Shown here in pieces: positions 5,602-11,856 of a stretch of DNA of 13,610 bases; within the stretch, counting starts at the first letter, position 1, and the number at the start of each line of letters is the position of its first letter. Made by a program: the position numbers and the translations under genes. Source of the DNA: Firmicutes bacterium UBA4874 (GTDB lineage: Bacteria; Bacillota; Clostridia; Caldicoprobacterales; DTU083); contig DHDO01000046.1 of assembly GCA_002399435.1 (NCBI GenBank), forward strand, positions 12,079-25,688. Direction: 5' to 3'. Under the pieces are notes generated by a model that was not told the origin of the DNA, ran no database searches, and saw only the letters and a program-made list of their open reading frames with translations.

Positions 5602-6080
5602 AACTATTTTATTGTTGTTACGGAGGTGCTCACACCTCCGTAACTTGTGCCTCCATTCATCTGCATTATCTCCCGGAAAACCGGATTCCGGAGCCTGCTG
5701 AATTCCGCAGTGTTCCGTTTTATGACAAAATGGATCATTGCAGACTGGGAACTCCGGTTTATGTGGGAACCGATGAGATGGGCTGGGACATTTACATTAT
5801 AGGTATGAAGCATGAAAAACAGCTGGTGATTCCTGCCATGAAAAGTTATTTGAATGCATGTGGTGTGGATCAGACCCGTTTTTTATTGGCAGATGCCCTG
5901 GTGGAGCTTCATCCGATCACTTCGATCGGCGGGGTTCTCACGCGAAGGCTCGGAATCGTATCCATTGGAAGGCCAATGACCATTTGGGGAATCCGGCGGA
6001 GTTACCGGAAACTGGTCAAACTCGTGCAAAGGGTCAGGAAAAATCTGAAAGCCAGACAGGAGATTTCGGATTTTTCTTGA
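5598..6080 (+). CDS. DUF3189 family protein, canonical second copy
   Basis: A 160-residue protein that I recognise as DUF3189-like from its N terminus: KLFYCCYGGAHTS, then VTCASIHLHYLPENRIP. Later blocks are PVYVGTDEMGWDIYIIGM and a helix ahead of a basic C terminus (RRSYRKLVKLVQRVRKNLK). The N-terminal strand followed by a Cys/Gly/His-rich turn could form a ligand or metal site, but the function is unknown. The GTG start at 5598 overlaps the stop of the first copy in a GTGA junction, which indicates translational coupling; AAGGTGA lies about 10 bases upstream. A perfect 12-base-pair hairpin covers bases 5617-5644, exactly where the GGAHTS motif is encoded. The -35 box of the der promoter overlaps its stop codon. 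Probably cytosolic: no signal peptide or membrane segment is apparent. Confidence 0.75.
   Translation: MKLFYCCYGGAHTSVTCASIHLHYLPENRIPEPAEFRSVPFYDKMDHCRLGTPVYVGTDEMGWDIYIIGMKHEKQLVIPAMKSYLNACGVDQTRFLLADALVELHPITSIGGVLTRRLGIVSIGRPMTIWGIRRSYRKLVKLVQRVRKNLKARQEISDFS
5617..5644 (+). repeat. Perfect 12-bp inverted repeat (hairpin) inside the start of the second DUF3189 gene
   Basis: GTTACGGAGGTG (5617-5628) and CACCTCCGTAAC (5633-5644) are exact reverse complements separated by CTCA. The hairpin begins 19 bases after the GTG start codon. Its 5' arm contains GGAGGTG, a ribosome-binding-like sequence that would be sequestered. No T-tract follows, so it is not an intrinsic terminator. Confidence 0.95.
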
Positions 6081-6105
6081 CGAAATGCGGAATATGACAG
6101 ATAAT
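6077..6105 (+). promoter_or_regulatory. Sigma-A promoter for der
   Basis: TTGACG (6077-6082, 5 of 6) and GATAAT (6100-6105, 5 of 6) are spaced exactly 17 bases apart. The -35 overlaps the stop codon of the second DUF3189 gene. The predicted start near 6112 gives der a leader of about 109 bases. That leader contains a weak ATATGG/CCATAT hairpin (6142-6147 with 6155-6160). Confidence 0.7.
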
Positions 6106-6220
6106 ACTGGTATATTGTTGATTTGTATCCGGCACAGGAAAATATGGAGTTTACCCATATGGATGGGGATCGGATGAATTCTTCAAAGAGACTGTTTGAG
6201 CAGAATTGGGAGGTGTGTTT

Positions 6221-7546
6221 GTGGCAAAACCAATGGTAGCGATTGTCGGCAGACCCAATGTAGGGAAATCTGCTTTGTTCAACCAGTTGACCGGAAAACG
6301 AATTTCCATTGTGGAGAATACCCCCGGTGTTACGCGGGACAGAATATACGCCGATGCGGAATGGCTGGACCATAAGTTTACCTTGATTGATACAGGAGGC
6401 ATTGATCCCGAAAGCCGGGACCTGTTGCTGCAGCAGATGAAAAGTCAGGCAGGGATTGCCATGGAAATGGCAGATGTGATTCTGTTCCTTACCGACGGGA
6501 AACAGGGTGTCACGCCGGCAGACCGGGATGTGGCGGATATGCTTCGCAAATCGGACAAGCCTGTTGTTTTGGCTGTAAACAAGATTGACACGCAGGAGAA
6601 CGAGGCAAATCTCTACGAGTTTTATAACCTGGCAATCGGGGATCCCATATCCATATCCGCCTCCCATAAACGGGGAATCGGGGATCTGCTGGATGAGGTG
6701 GTATCCCATTTCCCCGGGAAAAGACCGGAGGAAAAAAAGGAAGAAGCCATTAAGATTGCGGTTGTGGGAAAGCCCAATGTAGGGAAGTCGTCCCTTATCA
6801 ACCGGATTCTCGGTGAGGAACGGGTCATTGTGGACGATATTCCGGGCACTACCCGGGATGCCATTGATACCTCCTTTGAGAGGGATGGTCAGAAGTATGT
6901 GATCATAGACACGGCGGGGATACGGAGAAAGAGCCGGATTCATGATCCCCTGGAGCGTTACAGTGTGATACGGGCCCTGAGTGCCATCCGGAGATGTGAT
7001 GTGGCGCTGATGGTGATGGATGCTTCGGAGGAGATCACGGAGCAGGATGCGAAAATTGCAGGATTGGTTCATGAAGAGGGGAAAGGCTGCGTTTTCGTCA
7101 TAAATAAATGGGATAAAATTGAGAAGGAAACCCATACCATGGAGGAATACCACAAAAGACTCCGAAATAGTCTGAGCTTTATGACTTATGCGCCGGATGT
7201 CTATCTGTCCGCAAAAACCGGGCAGCGGGTGGGTCGCATTATGGAGCTGGTAAATCAGGTGTACTGCCGATGTATCTTCCGGGTTTCCACCGGGGTATTG
7301 AACGATTGCCTTGCCGATGCCATAGCGGTGAACGAACCGCCTGCCGATAAGGGGAGACACCTGAAAATCCTGTATGGTACGCAGGTATCCGTGAAGCCAC
7401 CTACTTTTGTCCTTTTTGTCAATCATCCGGAGTTCATGCATTTTTCCTATCAACGTTATCTGGAAAATTACTTTCGAAAGACCTTTGATCTGGAAGGTAC
7501 GCCTCTCCGTATTCTGGTACGGGAGAAAACGAAGCAGGGGGTTTGA
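6221..7546 (+). CDS. der: Ribosome-assembly GTPase Der (EngA)
   Basis: Der is an essential GTPase with two tandem G domains and a C-terminal KH-like domain; it acts in maturation of the 50S ribosomal subunit. The product from GTG 6221 is 441 residues, matching the family (about 436). First G domain: GRPNVGKS (10-17), TPGVTRD (34-40), DTGG (57-60), NKID (120-123). Second G domain: GKPNVGKS (183-190), PGTTRD (208-213), DTAG (230-233), NKWD (295-298). The KH domain ends with FVLFVNHPE and YLENYFRKTFDLEGTPLRI. GTG 6221 is preferred over the in-frame TTG at 6206: GGGAGGTG at 6208-6215 is a strong ribosome binding site with 7-base spacing, and the family usually starts about six residues before GRPNVGKS. 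The neighbours plsY (1-base gap) and spoIVA recall the B. subtilis der region, which also lies near spoIVA. It has a vegetative promoter. Confidence 0.97.
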   Translation: MAKPMVAIVGRPNVGKSALFNQLTGKRISIVENTPGVTRDRIYADAEWLDHKFTLIDTGGIDPESRDLLLQQMKSQAGIAMEMADVILFLTDGKQGVTPADRDVADMLRKSDKPVVLAVNKIDTQENEANLYEFYNLAIGDPISISASHKRGIGDLLDEVVSHFPGKRPEEKKEEAIKIAVVGKPNVGKSSLINRILGEERVIVDDIPGTTRDAIDTSFERDGQKYVIIDTAGIRRKSRIHDPLERYSVIRALSAIRRCDVALMVMDASEEITEQDAKIAGLVHEEGKGCVFVINKWDKIEKETHTMEEYHKRLRNSLSFMTYAPDVYLSAKTGQRVGRIMELVNQVYCRCIFRVSTGVLNDCLADAIAVNEPPADKGRHLKILYGTQVSVKPPTFVLFVNHPEFMHFSYQRYLENYFRKTFDLEGTPLRILVREKTKQGV

Positions 7547-7547
7547 A

Positions 7548-8159
7548 ATGGGTTATTATGTGCTGGCAGCAGTCATTGGTTATTTTGTGGGGAATTTTTC
7601 TCCTTCCTATTTGCTGGGCAGGTTTTGCAGGGATATTGACATCCGGAATTATGGAAGCGGAAATGCCGGTACCACCAATGCAATGCGTGTATTGGGAACA
7701 AAAACCGGGCTGATTGTTTTTTTATGTGATGTTCTGAAAGGTGCCGTCGCCACATGGCTGGGCATGCAGCTGACTTCGGGCAGTTTGGCGGGAGGGGCAA
7801 TCAGCGGATGCATGGCAGTGATCGGTCATAACTGGCCTTGTCTGCTCCGCTTTCGGGGAGGAAAGGGAATTGCCTGTTCCTTTGGCCTGATTCTTGTTTT
7901 ATACCCGGGAACTGGTCTCATTCTCTCTTTGGTTTTCGTTGCCCTGGTTCTGATGACACGGTATGTGTCTCTGGGTTCGATCATTGCGGCGATTTTGTTC
8001 CCCGTTCTCCTGGCTATCTTCCGGGAGCCGCCAGAGATGATCCTGGTCGGGGTGTTTCTTGCACTTCTTGCCTTGCTCCGACATAAAGGGAATATAAAAC
8101 GGCTGCTGAACGGCCAGGAAAACAAATTTTCCTTCTCCAAATCCGGAAAGAATATCTGA
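7548..8159 (+). CDS. plsY: Acyl phosphate:glycerol-3-phosphate acyltransferase PlsY
   Basis: PlsY is a membrane enzyme that transfers the acyl group from acyl-phosphate to the sn-1 position of glycerol-3-phosphate, the first committed step of phospholipid synthesis in most Gram-positive bacteria. The 203-residue product has the three conserved loops in order: GNFSPSYLLGR then NYGSGNAGTTNAMRVLG (residues about 35-51); GHNWPCLLRFRGGKG in the middle; and RHKGNIKRLLNGQENKF near the C terminus. Five or so hydrophobic segments surround them. ATG 7548 lies one base after the der stop. AGGGGG just upstream, within the der 3' end, serves as the ribosome binding site, so the two genes are coupled. The open frame reaches further upstream into der, but nothing there resembles PlsY. 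An intrinsic terminator follows directly. Confidence 0.96.
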   Translation: MGYYVLAAVIGYFVGNFSPSYLLGRFCRDIDIRNYGSGNAGTTNAMRVLGTKTGLIVFLCDVLKGAVATWLGMQLTSGSLAGGAISGCMAVIGHNWPCLLRFRGGKGIACSFGLILVLYPGTGLILSLVFVALVLMTRYVSLGSIIAAILFPVLLAIFREPPEMILVGVFLALLALLRHKGNIKRLLNGQENKFSFSKSGKNI

Positions 8160-8160
8160 T

Positions 8161-8201
8161 ATGCGGCAGGGCTTCGGAAAGTAAGGCCTTCCGCATTTTT
8201 T
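8161..8201 (+). terminator. Intrinsic terminator after plsY
   Basis: ATGCGG (8161-8166) pairs with CCGCAT (8191-8196). The stem continues inward through AGG and CTT pairs interrupted by C-T and G-G mismatches, and six Ts follow (8196-8201). It starts one base after the plsY stop codon and ends the der-plsY unit. Confidence 0.8.
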
Positions 8202-8203
8202 GA

Positions 8204-8242
8204 TGACAACTTGTCATATTCTTATCCGGCTCCCAATATATA
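8204..8242 (+). promoter_or_regulatory. Candidate sigma-E promoter and overlapping operator-like palindrome for spoIVA
   Basis: GTCATATT at 8213-8220 is a complete match to the sigma-E -35 pattern GkCATATT (as I recall it). The -10 is weaker: an AATATATA stretch at 8235-8242, 14 bases downstream, matching about half of CATACAmT. TGACAACTTGTCA (8204-8216) is a perfect odd palindrome overlapping the -35. Read on the minus strand, TATGACAAGT (8218-8209) fits 9 of 10 positions of the SpoIIID pattern WWRRACARNY. In B. subtilis spoIVA belongs to the sigma-E regulon. SpoIIID control is only suggested. Confidence 0.5.
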
Positions 8243-8279
8243 TGTAGTAGAAAACAGAACTGGACGTTAGATATTGGGA
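8231..8279 (+). repeat. 9-bp inverted repeat in the spoIVA leader
   Basis: TCCCAATAT (8231-8239) and ATATTGGGA (8271-8279) are perfect reverse complements separated by 31 bases. The left arm overlaps the proposed -10 element and the right arm lies 46 bases before the spoIVA ATG. It may be an operator pair or chance. Confidence 0.6.
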
Positions 8280-8324
8280 ACTGACCAGCCCAAATCTAAT
8301 TCCCAGATGGGGAGGGGAAAGTTA

Positions 8325-9803
8325 ATGGAGAAGTTTGACCTGTACCGGGATATTGCCGAACGCACCGATGGGGATATATACATAGGCGTGGTGGGACCGG
8401 TTCGAACAGGAAAATCCACATTGATCAAAAGAATTATGGATTTACTGGTCCTTCCTAATATGGATAACGACTTTAAAAAGGAACGATCCCGTGATGAAAT
8501 GCCTCAGAGTGGTGCAGGCCGCACGATCATGACCACTGAGCCAAAATTTGTTCCCAATGAAGCCGTGCAGATTTCTCTGCAGGAGAATGCCAGCCTGAAT
8601 ATCCGTATGGTGGATTGTGTCGGCTACCTGGTAAAAGGGGCAATGGGTCATATGGAAGGGGAAACTCCCAGGATGGTGCGGACTCCCTGGTTTGATTACG
8701 ATATTCCTTTTGAAGAAGCGGCGGAGATCGGTACACGAAAGGTGATTGCCGATCATTCCACCATTGGCCTGGTGGTTACAACGGACGGCAGTATCACCGA
8801 GATTCCACGTTCCAATTATGTAGAGGCGGAAGAACGTGTGATCCGGGAGCTGAAAGAATTACAGAAACCTTTTGTCATGATTCTCAATACGCGAACACCG
8901 GACGCAGAGGACACGATCAAACTCAAGGGTGCCCTGGAGGAAAAATACGATGTTCCGGTTCTGGCGCTGGATGTGTTGAACCTGACAGATGAGGACATTC
9001 ATAATATTCTCAGCAATGCACTGTTTGAATTTCCCATCACGGAAATCAAGCTGGATGTCTCCAAGTGGGTATTGAGTCTGGACGATGACCATTGGCTGAT
9101 TCAATATATCATGGATTCCTCAAGGGAGATATCAGCAAATGCCCTGCGCATCCGGGACATGGATGGTTTCGGCAAATCCTTTGAGAACTCCGAATATCTG
9201 GAAAAACCAAAGATTGAAAACATTGATCTGGGCAGCGGAAAAGTGCAGGTTCAGATGGATGTCAAGTCCGGGCTTTTCTATCAAATCCTCGGGGAAGAGT
9301 GCGGCTATCATATTGAGGGCGATTATCAGATGATCGGTCTGATGAAGGAGCTGGCCTTTGCAAAGAAGGAATATGACCGGGTGGCGGATGCCCTGAAAGA
9401 CGTAAGGGAAACCGGATATGGAATGGTGGCTCCGTCCATGGAAGAGCTCACACTGGAAGAACCGGAAATCATCCGGCAGGGAGGCCGTTTCGGAGTTCGT
9501 CTGAAAGCCAGCGCACCGTCCCTGCATTTGATCCGTGCCGACATTGAAACGGAAATATCTCCCATTGTTGGTACTGAGAAGCAAAGTGAAGAGATGATCA
9601 AATATCTGCTGGATGACTTTGAAAGTGATCCGTCCAAGCTATGGGAGTCCAACATCTTTGGAAAATCCCTCAATGAACTGGTAAAGGAAGGACTTTCCAA
9701 CAAGCTGATGAGAATGCCGGAGGATGCCCAGTTCAAGATTCAGGAGACCCTTCAGAGAATCATCAACGAGGGAAGCGGAGGGCTCATTTGTATTATACTA
9801 TAA
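8325..9803 (+). CDS. spoIVA: Stage IV sporulation protein A, spore-coat basement ATPase
   Basis: SpoIVA is made in the mother cell, binds the outer forespore membrane and polymerises by ATP hydrolysis into the platform on which the spore coat is built. It is also needed for cortex formation. From ATG 8325 the product is 492 residues, the same length as the B. subtilis protein. Visible hallmarks are the N terminus MEKFDLYRDIAERTDGDIYI, Walker A GPVRTGKST (24-32, Lys30), the SGAGRTIMTTEPKFVPNEA block (62-80), DCVGY (97-101), and AEIGTRKVIADHSTIGLVVT. The C-terminal half has RQGGRFGVRLKA, IVGTEKQSEE and the conserved end NEGSGGLICIIL, the part needed for membrane targeting in the family. GGAGG (8311-8315) precedes the ATG by 9 bases. 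The frame is open back to 8274, but homology begins only at 8325. A strong terminator follows, so it is probably monocistronic. Confidence 0.98.
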   Translation: MEKFDLYRDIAERTDGDIYIGVVGPVRTGKSTLIKRIMDLLVLPNMDNDFKKERSRDEMPQSGAGRTIMTTEPKFVPNEAVQISLQENASLNIRMVDCVGYLVKGAMGHMEGETPRMVRTPWFDYDIPFEEAAEIGTRKVIADHSTIGLVVTTDGSITEIPRSNYVEAEERVIRELKELQKPFVMILNTRTPDAEDTIKLKGALEEKYDVPVLALDVLNLTDEDIHNILSNALFEFPITEIKLDVSKWVLSLDDDHWLIQYIMDSSREISANALRIRDMDGFGKSFENSEYLEKPKIENIDLGSGKVQVQMDVKSGLFYQILGEECGYHIEGDYQMIGLMKELAFAKKEYDRVADALKDVRETGYGMVAPSMEELTLEEPEIIRQGGRFGVRLKASAPSLHLIRADIETEISPIVGTEKQSEEMIKYLLDDFESDPSKLWESNIFGKSLNELVKEGLSNKLMRMPEDAQFKIQETLQRIINEGSGGLICIIL

Positions 9804-9883
9804 AGAGAATTCTCCTTCGAAGACCCCTCCGAAATCCCGGATACAATGGTAAAACAGCAGGATAAAAATCGGATACCAAATGT

Positions 9884-9975
9884 CATTTTGGCGTCTTGCG
9901 GAAAGCCTTAAGTGCGGTTGCTTAGGGCTTTTATTTTTTCGGCGTTGGCTTTCCCGGACGGTACTCGCCAAAATG
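9884..9975 (+). repeat. Nested long-range inverted repeats around the spoIVA terminator
   Basis: The outer arms CATTTTGGCG (9884-9893) and CGCCAAAATG (9966-9975) are perfect 10-base reverse complements. Inside them GGAAAGCC (9900-9907) and GGCTTTCC (9947-9954) are a second perfect pair. They enclose the terminator hairpin and compete with it for AAAGCC at 9902-9907. No target-site duplication flanks the element. The right outer arm overlaps the -35 of the proposed aminopeptidase promoter. Confidence 0.75.
9902..9939 (+). terminator. Intrinsic terminator after spoIVA
   Basis: AAAGCCTTAAG (9902-9912) pairs with CTTAGGGCTTT (9921-9931), with a single T-G wobble and an 8-base loop, followed by TA and six Ts (9934-9939). 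It lies about 100 bases after the spoIVA stop. Confidence 0.88.
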
Positions 9976-9993
9976 GGAAATTGGTGATAAAAT
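9965..9993 (+). promoter_or_regulatory. Candidate extended -10 sigma-A promoter for the aminopeptidase gene
   Basis: TAAAAT at 9988-9993 is preceded by TGA, giving an extended -10 (TGnTAAAAT). TCGCCA at 9965-9970 matches TTGACA at 4 of 6 positions with a 17-base spacer. The predicted start near 10000 leaves a leader of about 46 bases. Confidence 0.5.
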
Positions 9994-10045
9994 AGAAGCA
10001 ATTGATGAAAAAATGTATTCTGAGATACGGAAGGGAGTCTTTCAT

Positions 10046-11809
10046 GTGACGATAAATGAAAAATTAAGGGCACTGAGGGGAAGTATGAAGTCAAAAGGTA
10101 TCCATGCCTATATCATACCAAGTGCGGATCCCCATCTGGATGAGTATGTTCCGGATTATTACAGGGCCAGGGAGTGGATCTCCGGATTTACCGGTTCCGC
10201 AGGAACGGTTGTTGTTACAATGGACCGTGCCATTCTCTGGACCGATGGGCGCTATTATATACAGGCCGCAAAGGAGATTCAGGGCAGTGAGTTTGAACTG
10301 TTCAAAAAGGAAAAAGGGGTTCCCGATTATATGGAATTCCTGGAGCAGAGTTTGACCCGGGGACAGGGAGTCGGACTGGACGGCCGGCTGGTATCCTGTG
10401 CGGACGTACGGAAGCTGAAGAAAAATCTGGAGGAGAAGGGCGTTTTCCTGAAGGGCGATATGGATCTGGTGAGCGAACTGTGGGCCGATCGGCCCTCTCT
10501 CCCTATGGGAAAGGCGTTTCTCCTGGATGTGGCCTTTGCAGGGCTCTCCGTCCGGGAAAAACGGGCGCAGGTGCTTTCCCAAATGGAAAAGGACGGGGCG
10601 GATCATTATATTGTTTCTGCTCTGGATTCCATCGCCTGGTTTTTGAATCTCCGTGGAAACGATGTTTCCTATACCCCGGTTATCTTATCCTACCTCCTGA
10701 TTTCCAGGGATTCCGTTACCTGGTTTGTGGATCCCCTCAAGCTGACAGATGAGGTAAGGAATTACTTACGGGAAAATGAGCTTTCCATCAGGGATTACGG
10801 AGAAGTTTTTCAGGCTCTTACGGACCTGCCCGCAGACAGCAGCGTATTGGTGGACAGCGAAAAGAACAGCTATGCGATATACTCCGCGGTAAAGCAGGCC
10901 AGGGTTATCGATAAAAGCGACATTATCATACCGATGAAAGCTGTGAAAAATCCGGTCGAAATAAGAAATATAAAGGATACCTATGTCAAAGACGGTGTTG
11001 CCATGGTGAATTTCCTGTATTGGCTGGACACCAATGTTGCAAAAGGTGGAGTCACCGAGCTGAAAGCTGCGGAAAAGCTCCTGGAATTCCGAATGCAGCA
11101 GAAGGACTGTATGGGGGAATCCTTTGAAACCATAGCCGGATACAATGCCAATGCTGCCATGATGCACTATTCAGCCACTCCGGAGAGCTATTCCGTGCTA
11201 AAGCCGGAAGGGTCGTTGCTGGTGGACAGCGGAGGCCAGTATTTCAGCGGCACGACGGATATCACCCGGACCATTGTACTGGGGGAGATCAGCGAAGAAG
11301 AGAAAAGGGATTTCACACTGGTGCTGAAGTCCCATATTGCCATGGCTTCGGCAATATTCCTGGAGGGAACAAGCGGGAAAAATCTGGATGCCCTGGCAAG
11401 GCAGCCTGTCTGGAAATACCATATGGACTATAAATGCGGTACGGGACATGGCGTCGGCTTCTGCCTGGGGGTTCACGAAGGCCCTCATGGATTCAGCAGC
11501 AATGTGCCATTGGTGCCGGGCATGCTCGTAACCATCGAGCCGGGGGTATATAAAGAAAACCAGTACGGCATCCGGACAGAAAATGATGTAGTGGTGGTGG
11601 AGGACAAAAAGGTGGAGGACGGGCAGTTCTATCGATTTGATATGCTTTCGTGGTGTCCCATCGATATCCGGGCAATGGATCCGTCCCTTCTGAACCGGGA
11701 TGAGATCGATTGGATCAATGCATATCATAAAGAAGTCTGTCAGAAGTTAAGTCCGTATCTGGAGGAAGCACAGAAAAGCTGGCTTAAGAAGATGACATCT
11801 TCCATATAA
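10046..11809 (+). CDS. Xaa-Pro aminopeptidase, long form (M24B metallopeptidase)
   Basis: A cytosolic peptidase that removes the N-terminal residue before proline, using two metal ions. From GTG 10046 it is 587 residues, the length of the long three-domain form: two creatinase-type N-terminal domains (about 1-300), the pita-bread catalytic domain (about 305-530) and a short C-terminal extension. The five metal ligands are all visible: Asp394 (VDSGG), Asp405 (TTDITRT), His468 (GTGHGVG), Glu498 (TIEPGVY) and Glu512 (RTEND). The substrate-binding His374 (MMHYSA) and His477 (VHEGPHG) are also present. The N-terminal block [13 protein letters not shown] is typical of the subfamily. GTG 10046 is chosen because AGGGAG (10032-10037) lies 8 bases upstream. 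An in-frame ATG at 10013 would add 11 residues without homology and has no ribosome binding site. No signal peptide. The kinase gene follows after 47 bases, possibly co-transcribed but with no obvious shared pathway. Confidence 0.94.
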   Translation: MTINEKLRALRGSMKSKGIHAYIIPSADPHLDEYVPDYYRAREWISGFTGSAGTVVVTMDRAILWTDGRYYIQAAKEIQGSEFELFKKEKGVPDYMEFLEQSLTRGQGVGLDGRLVSCADVRKLKKNLEEKGVFLKGDMDLVSELWADRPSLPMGKAFLLDVAFAGLSVREKRAQVLSQMEKDGADHYIVSALDSIAWFLNLRGNDVSYTPVILSYLLISRDSVTWFVDPLKLTDEVRNYLRENELSIRDYGEVFQALTDLPADSSVLVDSEKNSYAIYSAVKQARVIDKSDIIIPMKAVKNPVEIRNIKDTYVKDGVAMVNFLYWLDTNVAKGGVTELKAAEKLLEFRMQQKDCMGESFETIAGYNANAAMMHYSATPESYSVLKPEGSLLVDSGGQYFSGTTDITRTIVLGEISEEEKRDFTLVLKSHIAMASAIFLEGTSGKNLDALARQPVWKYHMDYKCGTGHGVGFCLGVHEGPHGFSSNVPLVPGMLVTIEPGVYKENQYGIRTENDVVVVEDKKVEDGQFYRFDMLSWCPIDIRAMDPSLLNRDEIDWINAYHKEVCQKLSPYLEEAQKSWLKKMTSSI

Positions 11810-11856
11810 CGGACTCTTACGTAAAATGGAATAAAGGGGAAGGGGCATACCGATTC

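Noticed and set aside
6159..6239. A 26-codon open frame overlapping the der start
   Set aside because: No ribosome binding site and no conserved feature; it is compatible with chance.
6002..7453. A 483-codon minus-strand open frame opposite der
   Set aside because: The plus strand encodes an unmistakable Der protein over this span; the antisense translation has no family resemblance.
7407..7547. N-terminal extension of PlsY into der
   Set aside because: The frame is open, but PlsY homology starts exactly at ATG 7548, which has its own ribosome binding site.
9902..9956. A transcription attenuator or riboswitch with an anti-terminator
   Set aside because: The competing GGCTTT (9947-9952) lies after the T-tract, so it is transcribed too late to prevent termination, and I recognise no riboswitch consensus.
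9884..9975. A miniature transposon with terminal inverted repeats
   Set aside because: No flanking target duplication is visible and no second copy occurs in the window.
11788..11802. GAAGATG-a-CATCTTC palindrome at the end of the aminopeptidase gene as a terminator
   Set aside because: The loop is too short for the full stem, the reduced stem is only five pairs, and no T-tract follows.
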